Of a stretch of DNA of 64,000 nucleotides, positions 1 to 7,973 are shown in pieces. The notes beneath the pieces are model-generated. The model did no database searches. It had not been told where the DNA came from and saw only the letters and a list, made by a program, of their open reading frames with translations. The DNA is from UBA652 sp964598235 (GTDB lineage Bacteria > Pseudomonadota > Gammaproteobacteria > Nitrosococcales > Methylophagaceae), in contig CAZRAY010000001.1 of assembly GCA_964598235.1 (NCBI GenBank), positions 1 to 64,000 on the forward strand, given 5' to 3'. The position numbers were made by a program, and so were the translations under genes. The stretch's first letter is position 1; each line of letters opens with the position of its first letter.

Positions 1-128
1 TGCTGAGTAAATCTCGAGATGATGTTGCTTACACCATGCTGGATACAGATGAAGCCTTTCCAGATGCAATTGTTGCCAATATTGAAGCGATTGAGGGTGT
101 GTTGAAGGTGCGGGCTCTAGGCTGCTAG
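1..128 (+). CDS. serA: D-3-phosphoglycerate dehydrogenase, C-terminal end (partial)
   Basis: Only the last 41 codons are present, read from base 3 to the TAG at 126-128; the rest lies left of the window. The peptide ends NIEAIEGVLKVRAL-GC, the pattern of the C-terminal regulatory ACT domain of the phosphoglycerate dehydrogenase family, whose members end in a similar I-x-G-x-(I/L)-x-(V/A)-R-x-L segment. In that family the enzyme oxidises 3-phosphoglycerate in the first step of serine biosynthesis, and the ACT domain binds serine for feedback inhibition. The identification rests on this short tail alone, so another ACT-domain protein is possible. Confidence 0.6.
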   Translation, partial: LSKSRDDVAYTMLDTDEAFPDAIVANIEAIEGVLKVRALGC

Positions 129-132
129 GTCA

Positions 133-549
133 TTATTTAACGGGTAAAGCATCATATTTGATTAGTTTGTCGACAGGCGTATACCAAGGAGCCATGTTTG
201 CGATATAGATATTGTGCATGGGTTTGATTTTAGGATCACTATCTAAGCTACCAGCAGGGACAATAACCGCCCGACCACTTTGAGTTTCCCAAGGCAATGC
301 CGCACCACATTGTGCGCAAAATGAAGTTGCAAAGTGTTTTGCTTCAGGTAGTTCAAACCGACGGACACAATCTTCGCCACGCAACCATTGGAATTGTGTG
401 GGATCGATAATCAAATTAGCAGCATGTGCGGAGCCTGTTACTTTTTGGCAACGCGAGCAATGGCAATATTGAAATACCTTAATAGGTCCTACAAATTGAT
501 ATTGCACACTGCCACATAAGCAGCTGCCAGTCAGAGGTGTGATTGTCAT
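133..549 (-). CDS. GFA-family zinc-binding protein (glutathione-dependent formaldehyde-activating enzyme fold)
   Basis: A 138-residue protein with the cysteine pattern of the GFA/CENP-V fold: GSCLCGSVQY near the start, then YCHCSRCQK, then FCAQCGAAL, giving the usual zinc sites. Members bind zinc and some act on S-hydroxymethylglutathione, but most have no proven substrate, so the formaldehyde name should be taken loosely. I chose the ATG at 549 because AAAGG lies at a suitable distance before it and it falls just after the yaeQ stop codon. An upstream ATG at 609 would overlap yaeQ by about 45 bases. It is probably co-transcribed with yaeQ. Confidence 0.85.
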   Translation of the reverse strand: MTITPLTGSCLCGSVQYQFVGPIKVFQYCHCSRCQKVTGSAHAANLIIDPTQFQWLRGEDCVRRFELPEAKHFATSFCAQCGAALPWETQSGRAVIVPAGSLDSDPKIKPMHNIYIANMAPWYTPVDKLIKYDALPVK

Positions 550-562
550 ATTACTAAGCCTT

Positions 563-1090
563 TTATTTACGTGTTTCAAAAGTGACATGGATATTTGAGT
601 CATCATCATTCAAATACATGTCACCATCCTGAATGGTGCATTGCAACTGCATGGAACGGCTCATTAAGGCTTCTACGCCTTCAGCATCAATATGAATAAT
701 GCTGAGATTATCAAAGCGGGCTAAATTAGCTTTCTGCTTTTCCCACCAGACTTTGGCTTTGCCTGCGTGATAAGTATAAATAACCACTTGTTCGGCGCGG
801 CCGCAGGCTTTGCGGATTCGTTTTTCATCTGGTTGGCCTAAATCAATCCACAGTGTAATGTCATCGGTGAGTGTCTTTGCCCATAAGTCGGGTTCATCAT
901 CGCTTGCCAATCCTTTGGCAAAACTAAGCCGTTCACTCGCATTGGTAGCAAATGCAATCAACCGAATCATCACACGGAAGTCATTCTCTGAAGGATGTTG
1001 GGCCAAGGTTAAGTCATGGCTTTCATAATAATGCCGATCTATATCGGTAATATTGAGGGAAACTTTATTGATGGTGGAGCTAATGGCCAT
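563..1090 (-). CDS. yaeQ: YaeQ family protein
   Basis: At 175 residues it is close to the usual YaeQ length of about 180. It shows the family pattern throughout: an N-terminal beta-rich stretch with DIDRHYYESHDLTLAQHPSE, a central RLIAFATNASERLSFAKGL segment, then ITLWIDLGQPDEKRIRKACG. The family has a PD-(D/E)XK nuclease-like fold. E. coli YaeQ was first linked to suppression of RfaH loss, but its activity is unknown. The gene sits upstream of the GFA-fold gene with a 13-base gap to that gene's chosen start, and a TATAAT-type box lies about 30 bases before its own start. Confidence 0.9.
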   Translation of the reverse strand: MAISSTINKVSLNITDIDRHYYESHDLTLAQHPSENDFRVMIRLIAFATNASERLSFAKGLASDDEPDLWAKTLTDDITLWIDLGQPDEKRIRKACGRAEQVVIYTYHAGKAKVWWEKQKANLARFDNLSIIHIDAEGVEALMSRSMQLQCTIQDGDMYLNDDDSNIHVTFETRK

Positions 1091-1120
1091 GGGAATTTAT
1101 TAGGAATTTAGGGAGGCTTC

Positions 1121-1149
1121 ATTATACCCATTGTAGAATACACAAAATT
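1121..1149 (-). promoter_or_regulatory. Putative sigma70 promoter for yaeQ
   Basis: Reading the minus strand, TATAAT occurs at 1126-1121, about 30 bases upstream of the yaeQ ATG. The -35 region (TTTTGT or TTGTGT, about 13-15 bases upstream) is poor in sequence and spacing. The location just downstream of a terminator and upstream of a gene is right for a promoter. Confidence 0.4.
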
Positions 1150-1180
1150 AACCGAATTTAACCCTATTGATTGTGACATA

Positions 1181-1220
1181 AAATAAAAAACCCCTAGTGG
1201 GGCTAGGGGTTTTTTATTTT
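1181..1220 (-). terminator. Rho-independent terminator
   Basis: A CCCCTAG / CTAGGGG stem with a 5-base loop is flanked on both sides by A and T runs, so it can work in either direction. It lies between the IPTL-CTERM gene and yaeQ, both on the minus strand, and most likely ends the IPTL-CTERM transcript. Confidence 0.9.
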
Positions 1221-1274
1221 GTTTTCAGATGTAGTATTGCCTTGACAGTCTTAATTCCATAAATATTTAAGTTG

Positions 1275-1307
1275 GGATTTTCTCCTGTCAAGGGCAGGAG
1301 AAAATCC
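1275..1307 (-). repeat. Perfect inverted repeat (hairpin) after the IPTL-CTERM gene
   Basis: GGATTTTCTCCTG pairs exactly with CAGGAGAAAATCC across a 7-base loop, starting 8 bases after the stop codon at 1316. No T run follows on the minus strand, so it is more likely an mRNA-stabilising hairpin or weak terminator than a classical one. The strong terminator at 1181-1220 lies just beyond it. Confidence 0.6.
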
Positions 1308-1315
1308 ATTTTCAT

Positions 1316-1867
1316 TCAATGCTTTCTTTGTCTTCTTGATGAGGAGACGCCAATTAAACCCAATAATAATGAAAGAAAGATAACTCCCCATTCTGAAAGT
1401 GTTGGTATTGATGCCGGTGTGGCCAACGCACCAGGATTACTTATGTGTGTTTGAAAAAAACCTCCAGAGTTAGCGGCGGTGTCGGAAAAACTTTCATCTA
1501 CAAATTGGGTATCAAAATGCCAAGAATTAGTCCCGTTTGTAGCATCAAACCAACCTCCACCAAGCTGCCCTGACGCATCACTAGTGAAGTTTGTGGTCCA
1601 CACCGTAATATCAGGACTCGTCATCGTGAAATCATATCCACCACTAACAAGTCTGGCAGAGACAAAGTCTGCTTGTACAAATGTTTGGTTAGCTACTGTC
1701 GAGCCGCCATTATCAAAGACAACGGTTGCTACATAAGTAGCACCGAAAACACCTGTGGGAAGACTGGTCCATATCCCTGTGTATTGATATGATATTTGGG
1801 CGGCATAACTAGGAATTGAATGTAATGCAAATAATAAAAAAACAAGTAGTGATTTTTTAAGGGTCAT
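1316..1867 (-). CDS. Exported protein with IPTL-CTERM sorting tail
   Basis: This 183-residue protein has an N-terminal signal peptide (hydrophobic core LLVFLLFALHSIPSYAA) and a C-terminal IPTL-CTERM tail: SIPTLSEWG, a hydrophobic helix, then the basic end SSSRRQRKH. Proteins with this tail are thought to be sorted and processed at the cell envelope in Gram-negative bacteria. The middle is rich in Gly, Ser, Thr and Asn and resembles a beta-rich surface protein; no known domain is recognised. No clear ribosome binding site precedes the ATG at 1867. A second unrelated protein with the same tail lies at 12323-13000. Confidence 0.8.
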   Translation of the reverse strand: MTLKKSLLVFLLFALHSIPSYAAQISYQYTGIWTSLPTGVFGATYVATVVFDNGGSTVANQTFVQADFVSARLVSGGYDFTMTSPDITVWTTNFTSDASGQLGGGWFDATNGTNSWHFDTQFVDESFSDTAANSGGFFQTHISNPGALATPASIPTLSEWGVIFLSLLLGLIGVSSSRRQRKH

Positions 1868-2048
1868 GGGGAGTGATCCGAATAATTTAGGAGGGAATTC
1901 TAAGCATACTAGGATTAAATGCTATTTGCAAATTAGATCACATTTAAAAAGGCAAATAACCTTTCAGCAAGATTAATGTTTAGAATTGAAACAACGGAAG
2001 TCCTATAGAGTGTAACGCTAGGGAGTGTCAGTTTGATCCTTTGCGATC

Positions 2049-2831
2049 CTATTTAGCATCATGTTTAATATAAAGATCATACCGTGTTGTTTTGCTTTCA
2101 ATTTGGGTATGTGGTTTTTGTTCGCCTAGCCATGATGCCCCTGTAGGGCGCTTCACTACCACGCGCTGGTGAACGGCTTGTTGCGCGGCAGTGAATAGAG
2201 TGTTGCTATCTATATCTTCACCGACAAGTTGATGTAGTAATCGCATGTCTTTTTTGACTAAGGCTGATTTTTCTCGGCTGGGATACATGGGATCGAGGTA
2301 GATAACGTCGGGTTTATCGGCATCGGATAGTTGATTGAGATAGTCGGGTGCATTGGCGTGAATAAAGTACATATTATGGGCACTGGATTCAGCTTCTTGT
2401 TGGGCGCGGTGTAGGCCATCTTGCAATACGGCGGCGAGCCAAGGATGCCGCTCGATAAGGGTGACTTGGCAACCTAGGCTGGCGAGCACAAAGGCATCGC
2501 GGCCAAAACCGGCAGTGGCATCGATAATGGTGGGGGATTTCCCTTTATTTAGCCCAATGGCTTTGGCGAGTGGCTGGCTTCTGCCGCCACCAAATTGCTG
2601 GCGGTGTGCATTTTTGCCAGCGAGAAAATCAATGAAAATGGGTTTGCCGAGATCGGGGGTATGGATGGCGAGTTTATCACCATCATAGATGAGTTGGGTT
2701 TGATCGGGTTTGATATCTACGAGGGTGAAGTTGAACTGTTGGATTAAGGATTGGATATAGTCAGTATTGTTGTCACTGGATAGCACGAGCGTGGATATAT
2801 CAGGCGTGGTGAACGCTAGATCATTTGTCAT
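2049..2831 (-). CDS. rsmJ: 16S rRNA (guanine(1516)-N(2))-methyltransferase RsmJ
   Basis: A 260-residue SAM-dependent methyltransferase that in E. coli (YhiQ) modifies G1516 of 16S rRNA. Recognisable features are the LAIHTPDLGKPIFIDFLAGK region, the QFGGGRSQPLAKAIG segment typical of RsmJ, the SAM-binding motif DATAGFGRDAFVLASLG, and the catalytic-type DPMYPSREKSAL motif. Its length matches the family. Its start overlaps the end of the upstream beta-propeller gene by 11 bases, so the two are probably translationally linked although functionally unrelated. Confidence 0.93.
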   Translation of the reverse strand: MTNDLAFTTPDISTLVLSSDNNTDYIQSLIQQFNFTLVDIKPDQTQLIYDGDKLAIHTPDLGKPIFIDFLAGKNAHRQQFGGGRSQPLAKAIGLNKGKSPTIIDATAGFGRDAFVLASLGCQVTLIERHPWLAAVLQDGLHRAQQEAESSAHNMYFIHANAPDYLNQLSDADKPDVIYLDPMYPSREKSALVKKDMRLLHQLVGEDIDSNTLFTAAQQAVHQRVVVKRPTGASWLGEQKPHTQIESKTTRYDLYIKHDAK

Positions 2832-3846
2832 ATTGGCAATCTGGATCAGGATTTTTTGAGACTGGTGTTATTTGCGGTGGAATAAATTTTCCAAAGGCGC
2901 GGCTGCCTTGGCCTGTGTGGATTGTGTTGGTGATTTTATTGCTTTGGGTATCGAGAATAGATACGCTGCCATCGCCCCAGTTGGCGATATAGACATATTT
3001 TCCATCGGGTGTGATGTCTATGCCTTCGGGGGAATCGCCGACATCAACGGTGGCGAGGATCTCATAGTTATTGAGGTCGACAACGGAGATAGTGCTTTCA
3101 TCTTGGTTAGTAACGTAAAGAGTATTGCCATCGGGGTTAACCACGGCGCAATAGGGCCATTCACCAACGGAAAAACTGTGAATGGTGGTGGCAAATTGGG
3201 TGTCAATGACGGATACGTCATTGCTTTGTACATTCACGCTGTATAAACGCTTACGGTCGGGTGACAGGGCGAGACCAAAGGGTGCTTTACCGACAGGAAT
3301 AGTCGCAATGGGTTGGAAGTCATTCAGATCGAGAATGGAGACGGTATTATCATCGCGATTAGCAATATAAAGCCGGTTGAGCACATTATCGATGACTAAG
3401 CCAGCAGGTGATTTACCGACGGAAACAGCGGCGATGAGCTCACGGCTATCGGTATCGATAATGCGGACTTTATGCTGATACCAATCGGCAACATAGATTT
3501 GGCTACCATCAGCATTGGTGGCAATGCCAACAGGCCCTACACCGGTTGGAATACTGCCCGTTTTCTTGAGCGTAAAGCCATCAATCAAGCTGACATCAGG
3601 CCCATCAGGATTGCTGGCGAACACATAGGTGCCATCATCACTAACGGCAATCCCCGCAGGGCGATTGCCACCTGGAATCGTTTTGATTATTTCCTGGGTT
3701 GCGGTATCAATCACGGTAATGGTATTCGCGAGTTGGTTGGTGATAAACGCATAGGGTTCTGCCGATGCCATTTGTGGCCAGAGAAAAATAAAAAAGAAGG
3801 CGATCTGCTGCCAGATCGCCTTGCTTGATGTTATTTGTGCGGACAT
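2821..3846 (-). CDS. Exported YVTN-family beta-propeller repeat protein
   Basis: A 341-residue protein with an N-terminal signal peptide (hydrophobic stretch ending ...MASAEPYAF) followed by about seven repeats of roughly 42 residues. Each has the pattern (I)DT-x-T/N-x-I-x-x-I-x-V/G-x-x-P-x-G-(I/V)-A-(I/V)-x-x-D-G-x-x-(I/V)-Y-V-x-N, which is the YVTN beta-propeller. Such proteins are periplasmic and are thought to bind partners or cofactors; some occur beside PQQ-dependent or metal-linked oxidation genes, but no enzyme motif is visible here. It lies 34 bases after an exported SRPBCC protein and overlaps rsmJ by 11 bases. The ribosome binding site before 3846 is weak. Confidence 0.88.
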   Translation of the reverse strand: MSAQITSSKAIWQQIAFFFIFLWPQMASAEPYAFITNQLANTITVIDTATQEIIKTIPGGNRPAGIAVSDDGTYVFASNPDGPDVSLIDGFTLKKTGSIPTGVGPVGIATNADGSQIYVADWYQHKVRIIDTDSRELIAAVSVGKSPAGLVIDNVLNRLYIANRDDNTVSILDLNDFQPIATIPVGKAPFGLALSPDRKRLYSVNVQSNDVSVIDTQFATTIHSFSVGEWPYCAVVNPDGNTLYVTNQDESTISVVDLNNYEILATVDVGDSPEGIDITPDGKYVYIANWGDGSVSILDTQSNKITNTIHTGQGSRAFGKFIPPQITPVSKNPDPDCQYDK

Positions 3847-3880
3847 GGTTTTACTTTAGAAATAATCGCCGCGGGGGAGG

Positions 3881-4441
3881 CTACTTTTCCAGCATCGCTT
3901 TTAACCCCTCAAGACCAGCCACGTAAACGCCTTTAATGGCTGCGGCGGCTTCTTTATCACTTTGACCTTCTGGTACGGGTGGGTTATCCATAAATGAACG
4001 GTAGAACTTACCTTTCCATAACACTTCTGAACCACCGTCTACGGCCTTCACTGAAATCCATGATTTATAAGTAGATACAGGTAAGGTGAAGTATGGTGTG
4101 TCTTTGCTGTTGAATGTAATCGTTTTAACCACAGTCATATCTGTGATTTTATAGGTAATCATCATTTTTTCATCATCAGCTTTAACCAGATCTTCAGTAA
4201 TCGTTGGGCTACCTTCGCCTGCCAATGTGAGGACACGAGTATCGCCTGTTAGAGCAACGCTGGCAACGGCCGGATGCCATTTATCGATGCTACCAAAATC
4301 TTTAATAACGGCCCACACTTTATCTGGGCTAGCATTGATTTTGATGCTTTCTTTTACTTGTTGGCGTGTTGGGCCATGCGCTGATACGATCATGGGAACG
4401 GCAACCAGTGCTAATGTGATAAATGATAATAGTTTTTTCAT
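3881..4441 (-). CDS. Exported SRPBCC (START-like) family protein
   Basis: A 186-residue protein with a clear signal peptide (MKKLLSFITLALVAVPMIV-SAHG), then an SRPBCC/polyketide-cyclase-like fold beginning ESIKINASPDKVWAVIKDFG and continuing to KWHPAVASVALTG. The fold makes a deep hydrophobic pocket that binds lipid-like or aromatic ligands. The ATG at 4441 is chosen because GGAGAAG sits 3-9 bases before it; a TTG at 4453 would read through that Shine-Dalgarno. It lies just upstream of the beta-propeller gene and probably shares its transcript. The ligand is unknown. Confidence 0.85.
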   Translation of the reverse strand: MKKLLSFITLALVAVPMIVSAHGPTRQQVKESIKINASPDKVWAVIKDFGSIDKWHPAVASVALTGDTRVLTLAGEGSPTITEDLVKADDEKMMITYKITDMTVVKTITFNSKDTPYFTLPVSTYKSWISVKAVDGGSEVLWKGKFYRSFMDNPPVPEGQSDKEAAAAIKGVYVAGLEGLKAMLEK

Positions 4442-4464
4442 ATTCTTCTCCAAGTTTGTCTTAC

Positions 4465-4495
4465 ATTATATAATGAGCAAAATAGTGAATGCTCA
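4465..4495 (-). promoter_or_regulatory. Putative promoter and operator for the SRPBCC/beta-propeller genes
   Basis: On the minus strand a perfect TATAAT lies at 4470-4465, 24 bases upstream of the ATG at 4441. Directly upstream, TGAGCA (4474-4479) and TGCTCA (4490-4495) form an inverted repeat covering the region where a -35 box would be expected; no good -35 is visible. That arrangement fits activator-assisted or repressed expression, but this is inference. Confidence 0.4.
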
Positions 4496-4671
4496 GCTAT
4501 AATGCTCTGACTGTTACGATACACGAATGTTCCTGAACAGAGCCTGAATAGACTTTGTTGTTGAACGTCTGAACCATCACTTTAGCGGATGGTCAGAGGT
4601 TTGGCTAGCACGGCTTGTTGTGAAATAAAATGCACATCGGCTGTTAGGGGTTGACTTGTGTTGCCATATTA

Positions 4672-4699
4672 TTGAAACTGAACATTTTTACATTATTAT
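4672..4699 (+). promoter_or_regulatory. Putative promoter of the mla-murA-his operon
   Basis: TTGAAA at 4672-4677 is followed after 16 bases by TATTAT at 4694-4699, about 20 bases before the mlaF ATG. A better -35-like TTGACT at 4651 has no matching -10. It is the only plausible promoter-like pair in the gap between the divergent SRPBCC and mlaF genes. Confidence 0.35.
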
Positions 4700-4721
4700 T
4701 TAGGATAGGTAAAAAAGCTGA

Positions 4722-5525
4722 ATGACACCTTTGATCAAAGTTAGAAACCTACATTTTTCGCGCGGTGAGCGCGTGATTTTTAGTGGGGTGAATCTGGATA
4801 TTCATCGCGGTAAAGTAGTGTCGATCATGGGACCCAGCGGTACAGGTAAGACCACTTTAATGCGTTTGATTGCTGGCCAGCTTAAGCCGGATCAAGGCAC
4901 GGTTGAAATTGATGGACTGAATGTGCATGAACTCTCTCACAAAGACCTTTATGAGCTGCGCAAACGAATGGGGATGTTATTCCAGAGTGGCGCATTGCTG
5001 ACGGATTTATCTGTGTTTGATAATGTGGCCTTTCCGCTGCGAGAGCATACGGATTTACCGGCACGGATGATTCGGGATTTGGTGTTAATGAAGCTGCAAG
5101 CAGTTGGCTTGCGTAATGCGCGCGATATGATGCCTGCAGAATTGTCAGGTGGTATGGCGAGGCGTGTGGCCTTGGCACGGGCGATTGCACTTGACCCGAT
5201 GATGATTATGTATGATGAACCTTTTGCGGGCCAAGATCCTATTTCAATGGGGACGGTGGTCAATTTGGTGCATGATGTGAGCGATGCCATGGGATTAACC
5301 AGTATTGTGGTGTCACATGATATCCAAGAAGCCTCTGAAATTTCGGATACGATCTTTTTACTATCTGGCGGGAAGGTGATTGAATCAGGGCCACCATTGA
5401 AATTAAAGAGCTCAGCTTCACCATGGGTGCAGCAATTTATGCAAGGCTTACCCGATGGACCCGTGCCCTTCCATTATCCGGGCAAGGCATTTGCAGAAGA
5501 TTTATTAAGTGGCGGAGAGGCGTAA
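4722..5525 (+). CDS. mlaF: Phospholipid ABC transporter ATP-binding protein MlaF
   Basis: A 267-residue ABC ATPase with Walker A GPSGTGKTT (residues 37-45), the Q-loop in MLFQSGALLTDLSVFDNV, signature LSGGM (141-145) and Walker B MIMYDEPFAG (161-170). The SGALLTDLSVFDNVAFPLREH stretch is typical of MlaF/Ttg2A rather than other ABC proteins. It powers the MlaFEDB complex that moves phospholipids between the inner and outer membranes to keep the outer membrane asymmetric. It heads a cluster in the standard order mlaF-mlaE-mlaD-mlaC-mlaB; mlaE starts four bases after its stop. Confidence 0.96.
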   Translation: MTPLIKVRNLHFSRGERVIFSGVNLDIHRGKVVSIMGPSGTGKTTLMRLIAGQLKPDQGTVEIDGLNVHELSHKDLYELRKRMGMLFQSGALLTDLSVFDNVAFPLREHTDLPARMIRDLVLMKLQAVGLRNARDMMPAELSGGMARRVALARAIALDPMMIMYDEPFAGQDPISMGTVVNLVHDVSDAMGLTSIVVSHDIQEASEISDTIFLLSGGKVIESGPPLKLKSSASPWVQQFMQGLPDGPVPFHYPGKAFAEDLLSGGEA

Positions 5526-5529
5526 GCAC

Positions 5530-6312
5530 ATGATTGAATCTGTATTACGTTATTTTGGCCGCTGGGGATTAGCTATCCTGCAGCGCTTAGGGCGTGGCCA
5601 CCTATTTTTATGGAATACGTTGAGAGGCGTGCCCGAAACATTTATTCGGTTCCCGCTGTTAGTGAAGCAACTCCACTCTGTGGGTGTGTTGTCATTGATG
5701 ATTATTGCGATATCCGGTTTGTTTGTCGGCATGGTGTTGGCATTACAGGGGTATTACACCTTAGTTGATTTCGGCGCAGAGGATTCTCTGGGTGTGTTGG
5801 TGTCTTTATCTTTGGTGCGAGAATTAGGGCCTGTTGTTGCGGCCTTATTGTTTGCAGGGCGGGCGGGCTCGGCGCTAACGGCTGAAATTGGCTTAATGAA
5901 GAGCACCGAGCAATTATCAGGGATGGAGATGATGGCGGTTGACCCCATGCGACGGGTGATTGCACCGCGTTTTGTGGCAGGGGTTATTTCTTTGCCATTG
6001 TTGACGGCCATATTTAGTGCCTTAGGTATTATTGGCGCTTATCTTGTAGGGCATGTGCAGTTAGGTATTGATTCGGGTGTATTCTGGTCACAGATGCAGG
6101 TGAAGACAGATTGGAATGCGGATGTGGTGAATGGGATTATTAAAAGTATTGTGTTTGGTATTGTGGTGACATGGATTGCCGTGTTTGAAGGTTATGATTG
6201 TCTGCCTACTTCGGAAGGTGTGGGGCGCGCGACGACACGGACCGTGGTGCATTCAGCCTTTGCAATTTTAGGGTTAGACTTTGTATTAACAGCATTGATG
6301 TTTGGAGGATAA
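5530..6312 (+). CDS. mlaE: Phospholipid ABC transporter permease MlaE
   Basis: A 260-residue integral membrane permease of the MlaE/YrbE family. Hallmarks are the N-terminal amphipathic segment, LVRELGPVVAALLFAGRAGSALTAEIGLMKSTEQLSGMEMM in the middle (the conserved EQ loop), and several membrane spans. The ATG at 5530 is preferred over an in-frame upstream start at 5509, because GGAGAGG precedes it by a normal distance and the upstream one overlaps mlaF. It dimerises with MlaF and holds the MlaD hexamer. Confidence 0.95.
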   Translation: MIESVLRYFGRWGLAILQRLGRGHLFLWNTLRGVPETFIRFPLLVKQLHSVGVLSLMIIAISGLFVGMVLALQGYYTLVDFGAEDSLGVLVSLSLVRELGPVVAALLFAGRAGSALTAEIGLMKSTEQLSGMEMMAVDPMRRVIAPRFVAGVISLPLLTAIFSALGIIGAYLVGHVQLGIDSGVFWSQMQVKTDWNADVVNGIIKSIVFGIVVTWIAVFEGYDCLPTSEGVGRATTRTVVHSAFAILGLDFVLTALMFGG

Positions 6313-6318
6313 AGAAGT

Positions 6319-6780
6319 ATGCAGAGCAGAAATATTGAGATTTTGGTGGGCTTATTTGTGGTGGCAGGGATTGCTGCCTTGTTAATGCTGGCGATGAAAG
6401 TAAGCAACCTTGGCGAGTTTACGGAAAAATCAGGTTATGCGGTGACGGCCGAATTTGATAATATTGGCGGTTTGAAGGTCCGTTCACCGGTGACGATGGC
6501 GGGTGTGCGTGTTGGCCGTGTGGCGGCGATTGAACTAGATCTCGAGAGTTATAGTGCACGTGTAACATTGAATATCGCACCGCAATATGATCAAATCCCT
6601 ATTGATACCTCAGCGAGTATTTTTACGGCAGGTTTATTGGGTGAGCAGTATATTGGTTTAGATGCAGGCGGCGATGAAGAATTTTTAGTGGCAGGCGGTG
6701 TTTTAGATTTAACGCAATCTGCCTTAGTGTTAGAGCAACTGATTGGGCAATTTCTGTTTAGCAAAGCAGAAGGGGAATAA
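6319..6780 (+). CDS. mlaD: Outer membrane asymmetry protein MlaD (MCE domain)
   Basis: A 153-residue protein with one N-terminal membrane helix (about residues 8-27) and a single periplasmic MCE domain. The MCE core is visible as YAVTAEFDNIGGLKVRSPV, then MAGVRVGRVAAIELD, and FTAGLLGEQYIGLDAGG. MlaD forms a hexameric ring on MlaE that passes phospholipid to or from soluble MlaC. Its length agrees with single-MCE family members, and it sits between mlaE and mlaC. Confidence 0.95.
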   Translation: MQSRNIEILVGLFVVAGIAALLMLAMKVSNLGEFTEKSGYAVTAEFDNIGGLKVRSPVTMAGVRVGRVAAIELDLESYSARVTLNIAPQYDQIPIDTSASIFTAGLLGEQYIGLDAGGDEEFLVAGGVLDLTQSALVLEQLIGQFLFSKAEGE

Positions 6781-6783
6781 GCA

Positions 6784-7413
6784 ATGAATATATTGAAAAA
6801 AATCATGCCGCTATTGGCGGTGGCCACGCTGTTTTTTGGTGCTGCAACAATCGTTACATCTGTTGCGGATACCATTGAGCCACAAGCATTAGTGCAAACG
6901 GCAACAGAAAATATGCAAACGGCATTACGCGCCCAAAAAGCAGAATTAGATGCAGATCCGACGAAGGTTTATCCCTTGATGGAGGAGCATGTGTTACCTG
7001 TTTTTGATTTTAAAAAGATGTCGCAATTGGCTTTAGGTAAAAATTGGCGGAAAGCATCAGAGAACCAAAAAATAGCCTTTACTGAGGAATTTCGGTTACT
7101 GTTGGTGAGAACCTATTCAACAGCGATGCTGGAATATGCAAAAGATAACATCCGATTTTTACCGTTTAAAGGTGATTTGACTAAGAAAAAAGCGGTCGTG
7201 ATGACAGAAGTTGTGACTGCGGGTGGCGTTGTGCCGATGAGTTTGAGTTTATTCCAGAATAAAGCAGATGTTTGGAAGGTCTATAACATTAAGATTGATG
7301 GCATTAGCTTAGTAACCAATTATCGGACGAGCTTTAACGCTGAAATTCGGCAGCATGGGTTGGATAAATTGATTGCAGATCTAGCCGGTCGAAATGAAAA
7401 GGCAAGAGGGTGA
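6784..7413 (+). CDS. mlaC: Periplasmic phospholipid-binding protein MlaC
   Basis: A 209-residue exported protein with a hydrophobic N-terminus (MNILKKIMPLLAVATLFFG) and the MlaC/Ttg2D fold. Family features include VLPVFDFKKMSQLALGKNWR, the FTEEFRLLLVRTYSTAMLEY helix, and VYNIKIDGISLVTNYRTSFN near the C-terminus. MlaC ferries phospholipids across the periplasm between the inner-membrane Mla complex and the outer-membrane MlaA complex. mlaA itself is not in this window. The stop codon overlaps the mlaB GTG start by four bases. Confidence 0.95.
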   Translation: MNILKKIMPLLAVATLFFGAATIVTSVADTIEPQALVQTATENMQTALRAQKAELDADPTKVYPLMEEHVLPVFDFKKMSQLALGKNWRKASENQKIAFTEEFRLLLVRTYSTAMLEYAKDNIRFLPFKGDLTKKKAVVMTEVVTAGGVVPMSLSLFQNKADVWKVYNIKIDGISLVTNYRTSFNAEIRQHGLDKLIADLAGRNEKARG

Positions 7414-7730
7414 GCGAATTAGTTAGCCAACAAGGTGAGATTTTGTGGGATGCAACGGCAAAATATTTTCGGATCAGCGGTGATTTAACCTTGGAGACAG
7501 TGACGAATGTGATGGCACAAGCAGCGCCTTTGTTTTCTGATGCAGCGGAAATAACCGTAGATTTGGGCGATGTAAATCATAGCGATAGTGCGGGTTTGGC
7601 TATTTTAATTGAGTGGATGCGGGTGGCGGCAGCAGCAAATAAGGCGATTGTGTTTCAGCATATCCCAAAACAAATGATGGCGATTGCCGAGACAACAGGT
7701 TTAGATGCAATTTTACCTTTGAAGAAATGA
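7410..7730 (+). CDS. mlaB: STAS-domain protein MlaB
   Basis: A 106-residue single-domain STAS protein, starting at a GTG that overlaps the mlaC stop. The STAS core reads ITVDLGDVNHSDSAGLAILIEW, with the conserved D-S-A-G-L segment that in the family carries the regulatory serine/threonine. MlaB binds MlaF and stabilises or activates the transporter. Sequence conservation in MlaB is low, so position in the operon adds much of the confidence. Confidence 0.9.
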   Translation: MSELVSQQGEILWDATAKYFRISGDLTLETVTNVMAQAAPLFSDAAEITVDLGDVNHSDSAGLAILIEWMRVAAAANKAIVFQHIPKQMMAIAETTGLDAILPLKK

Positions 7731-7736
7731 AATAAG

Positions 7737-7964
7737 ATGATAACAGCAGAAATAATAAAACAACAAATTACAGCGGGTTTGCCTGATGCAACGGTTGAAG
7801 TGTTAGGCGATGATGGGCAGCATTTTGAAGCGCGGGTGGAGAGCCCGTCCTTTGCAGGTAAAAGCCTCATTGCGCAACATAAAATGGTGTATGCCACTTT
7901 GGGTGATAGCTTCGAGAGTGCCTTGCATGCGTTGGCGCTTAAAACAACGGTACCAGAGAGTTAG
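7737..7964 (+). CDS. ibaG: BolA-family protein IbaG
   Basis: A 75-residue BolA-like protein, the usual size for IbaG (YrbA). It has the BolA pattern VEVLGDDGQHFEARVESPSFAGKSLI, then AQHKMVYATLG, with the histidine conserved for iron-sulfur cluster sharing with monothiol glutaredoxin. The mlaB-ibaG-murA order is standard in gammaproteobacteria. IbaG has been linked to acid stress and iron-sulfur homeostasis; why it lies beside envelope genes is not settled. Confidence 0.93.
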   Translation: MITAEIIKQQITAGLPDATVEVLGDDGQHFEARVESPSFAGKSLIAQHKMVYATLGDSFESALHALALKTTVPES

Positions 7965-7973
7965 GATTTTAGA

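Noticed and set aside
810..1028. Antisense reading frames inside conserved genes, for example inside yaeQ, the beta-propeller and glgP
   Set aside because: They are shadows of well-supported genes on the other strand, with no ribosome binding site or recognisable protein.
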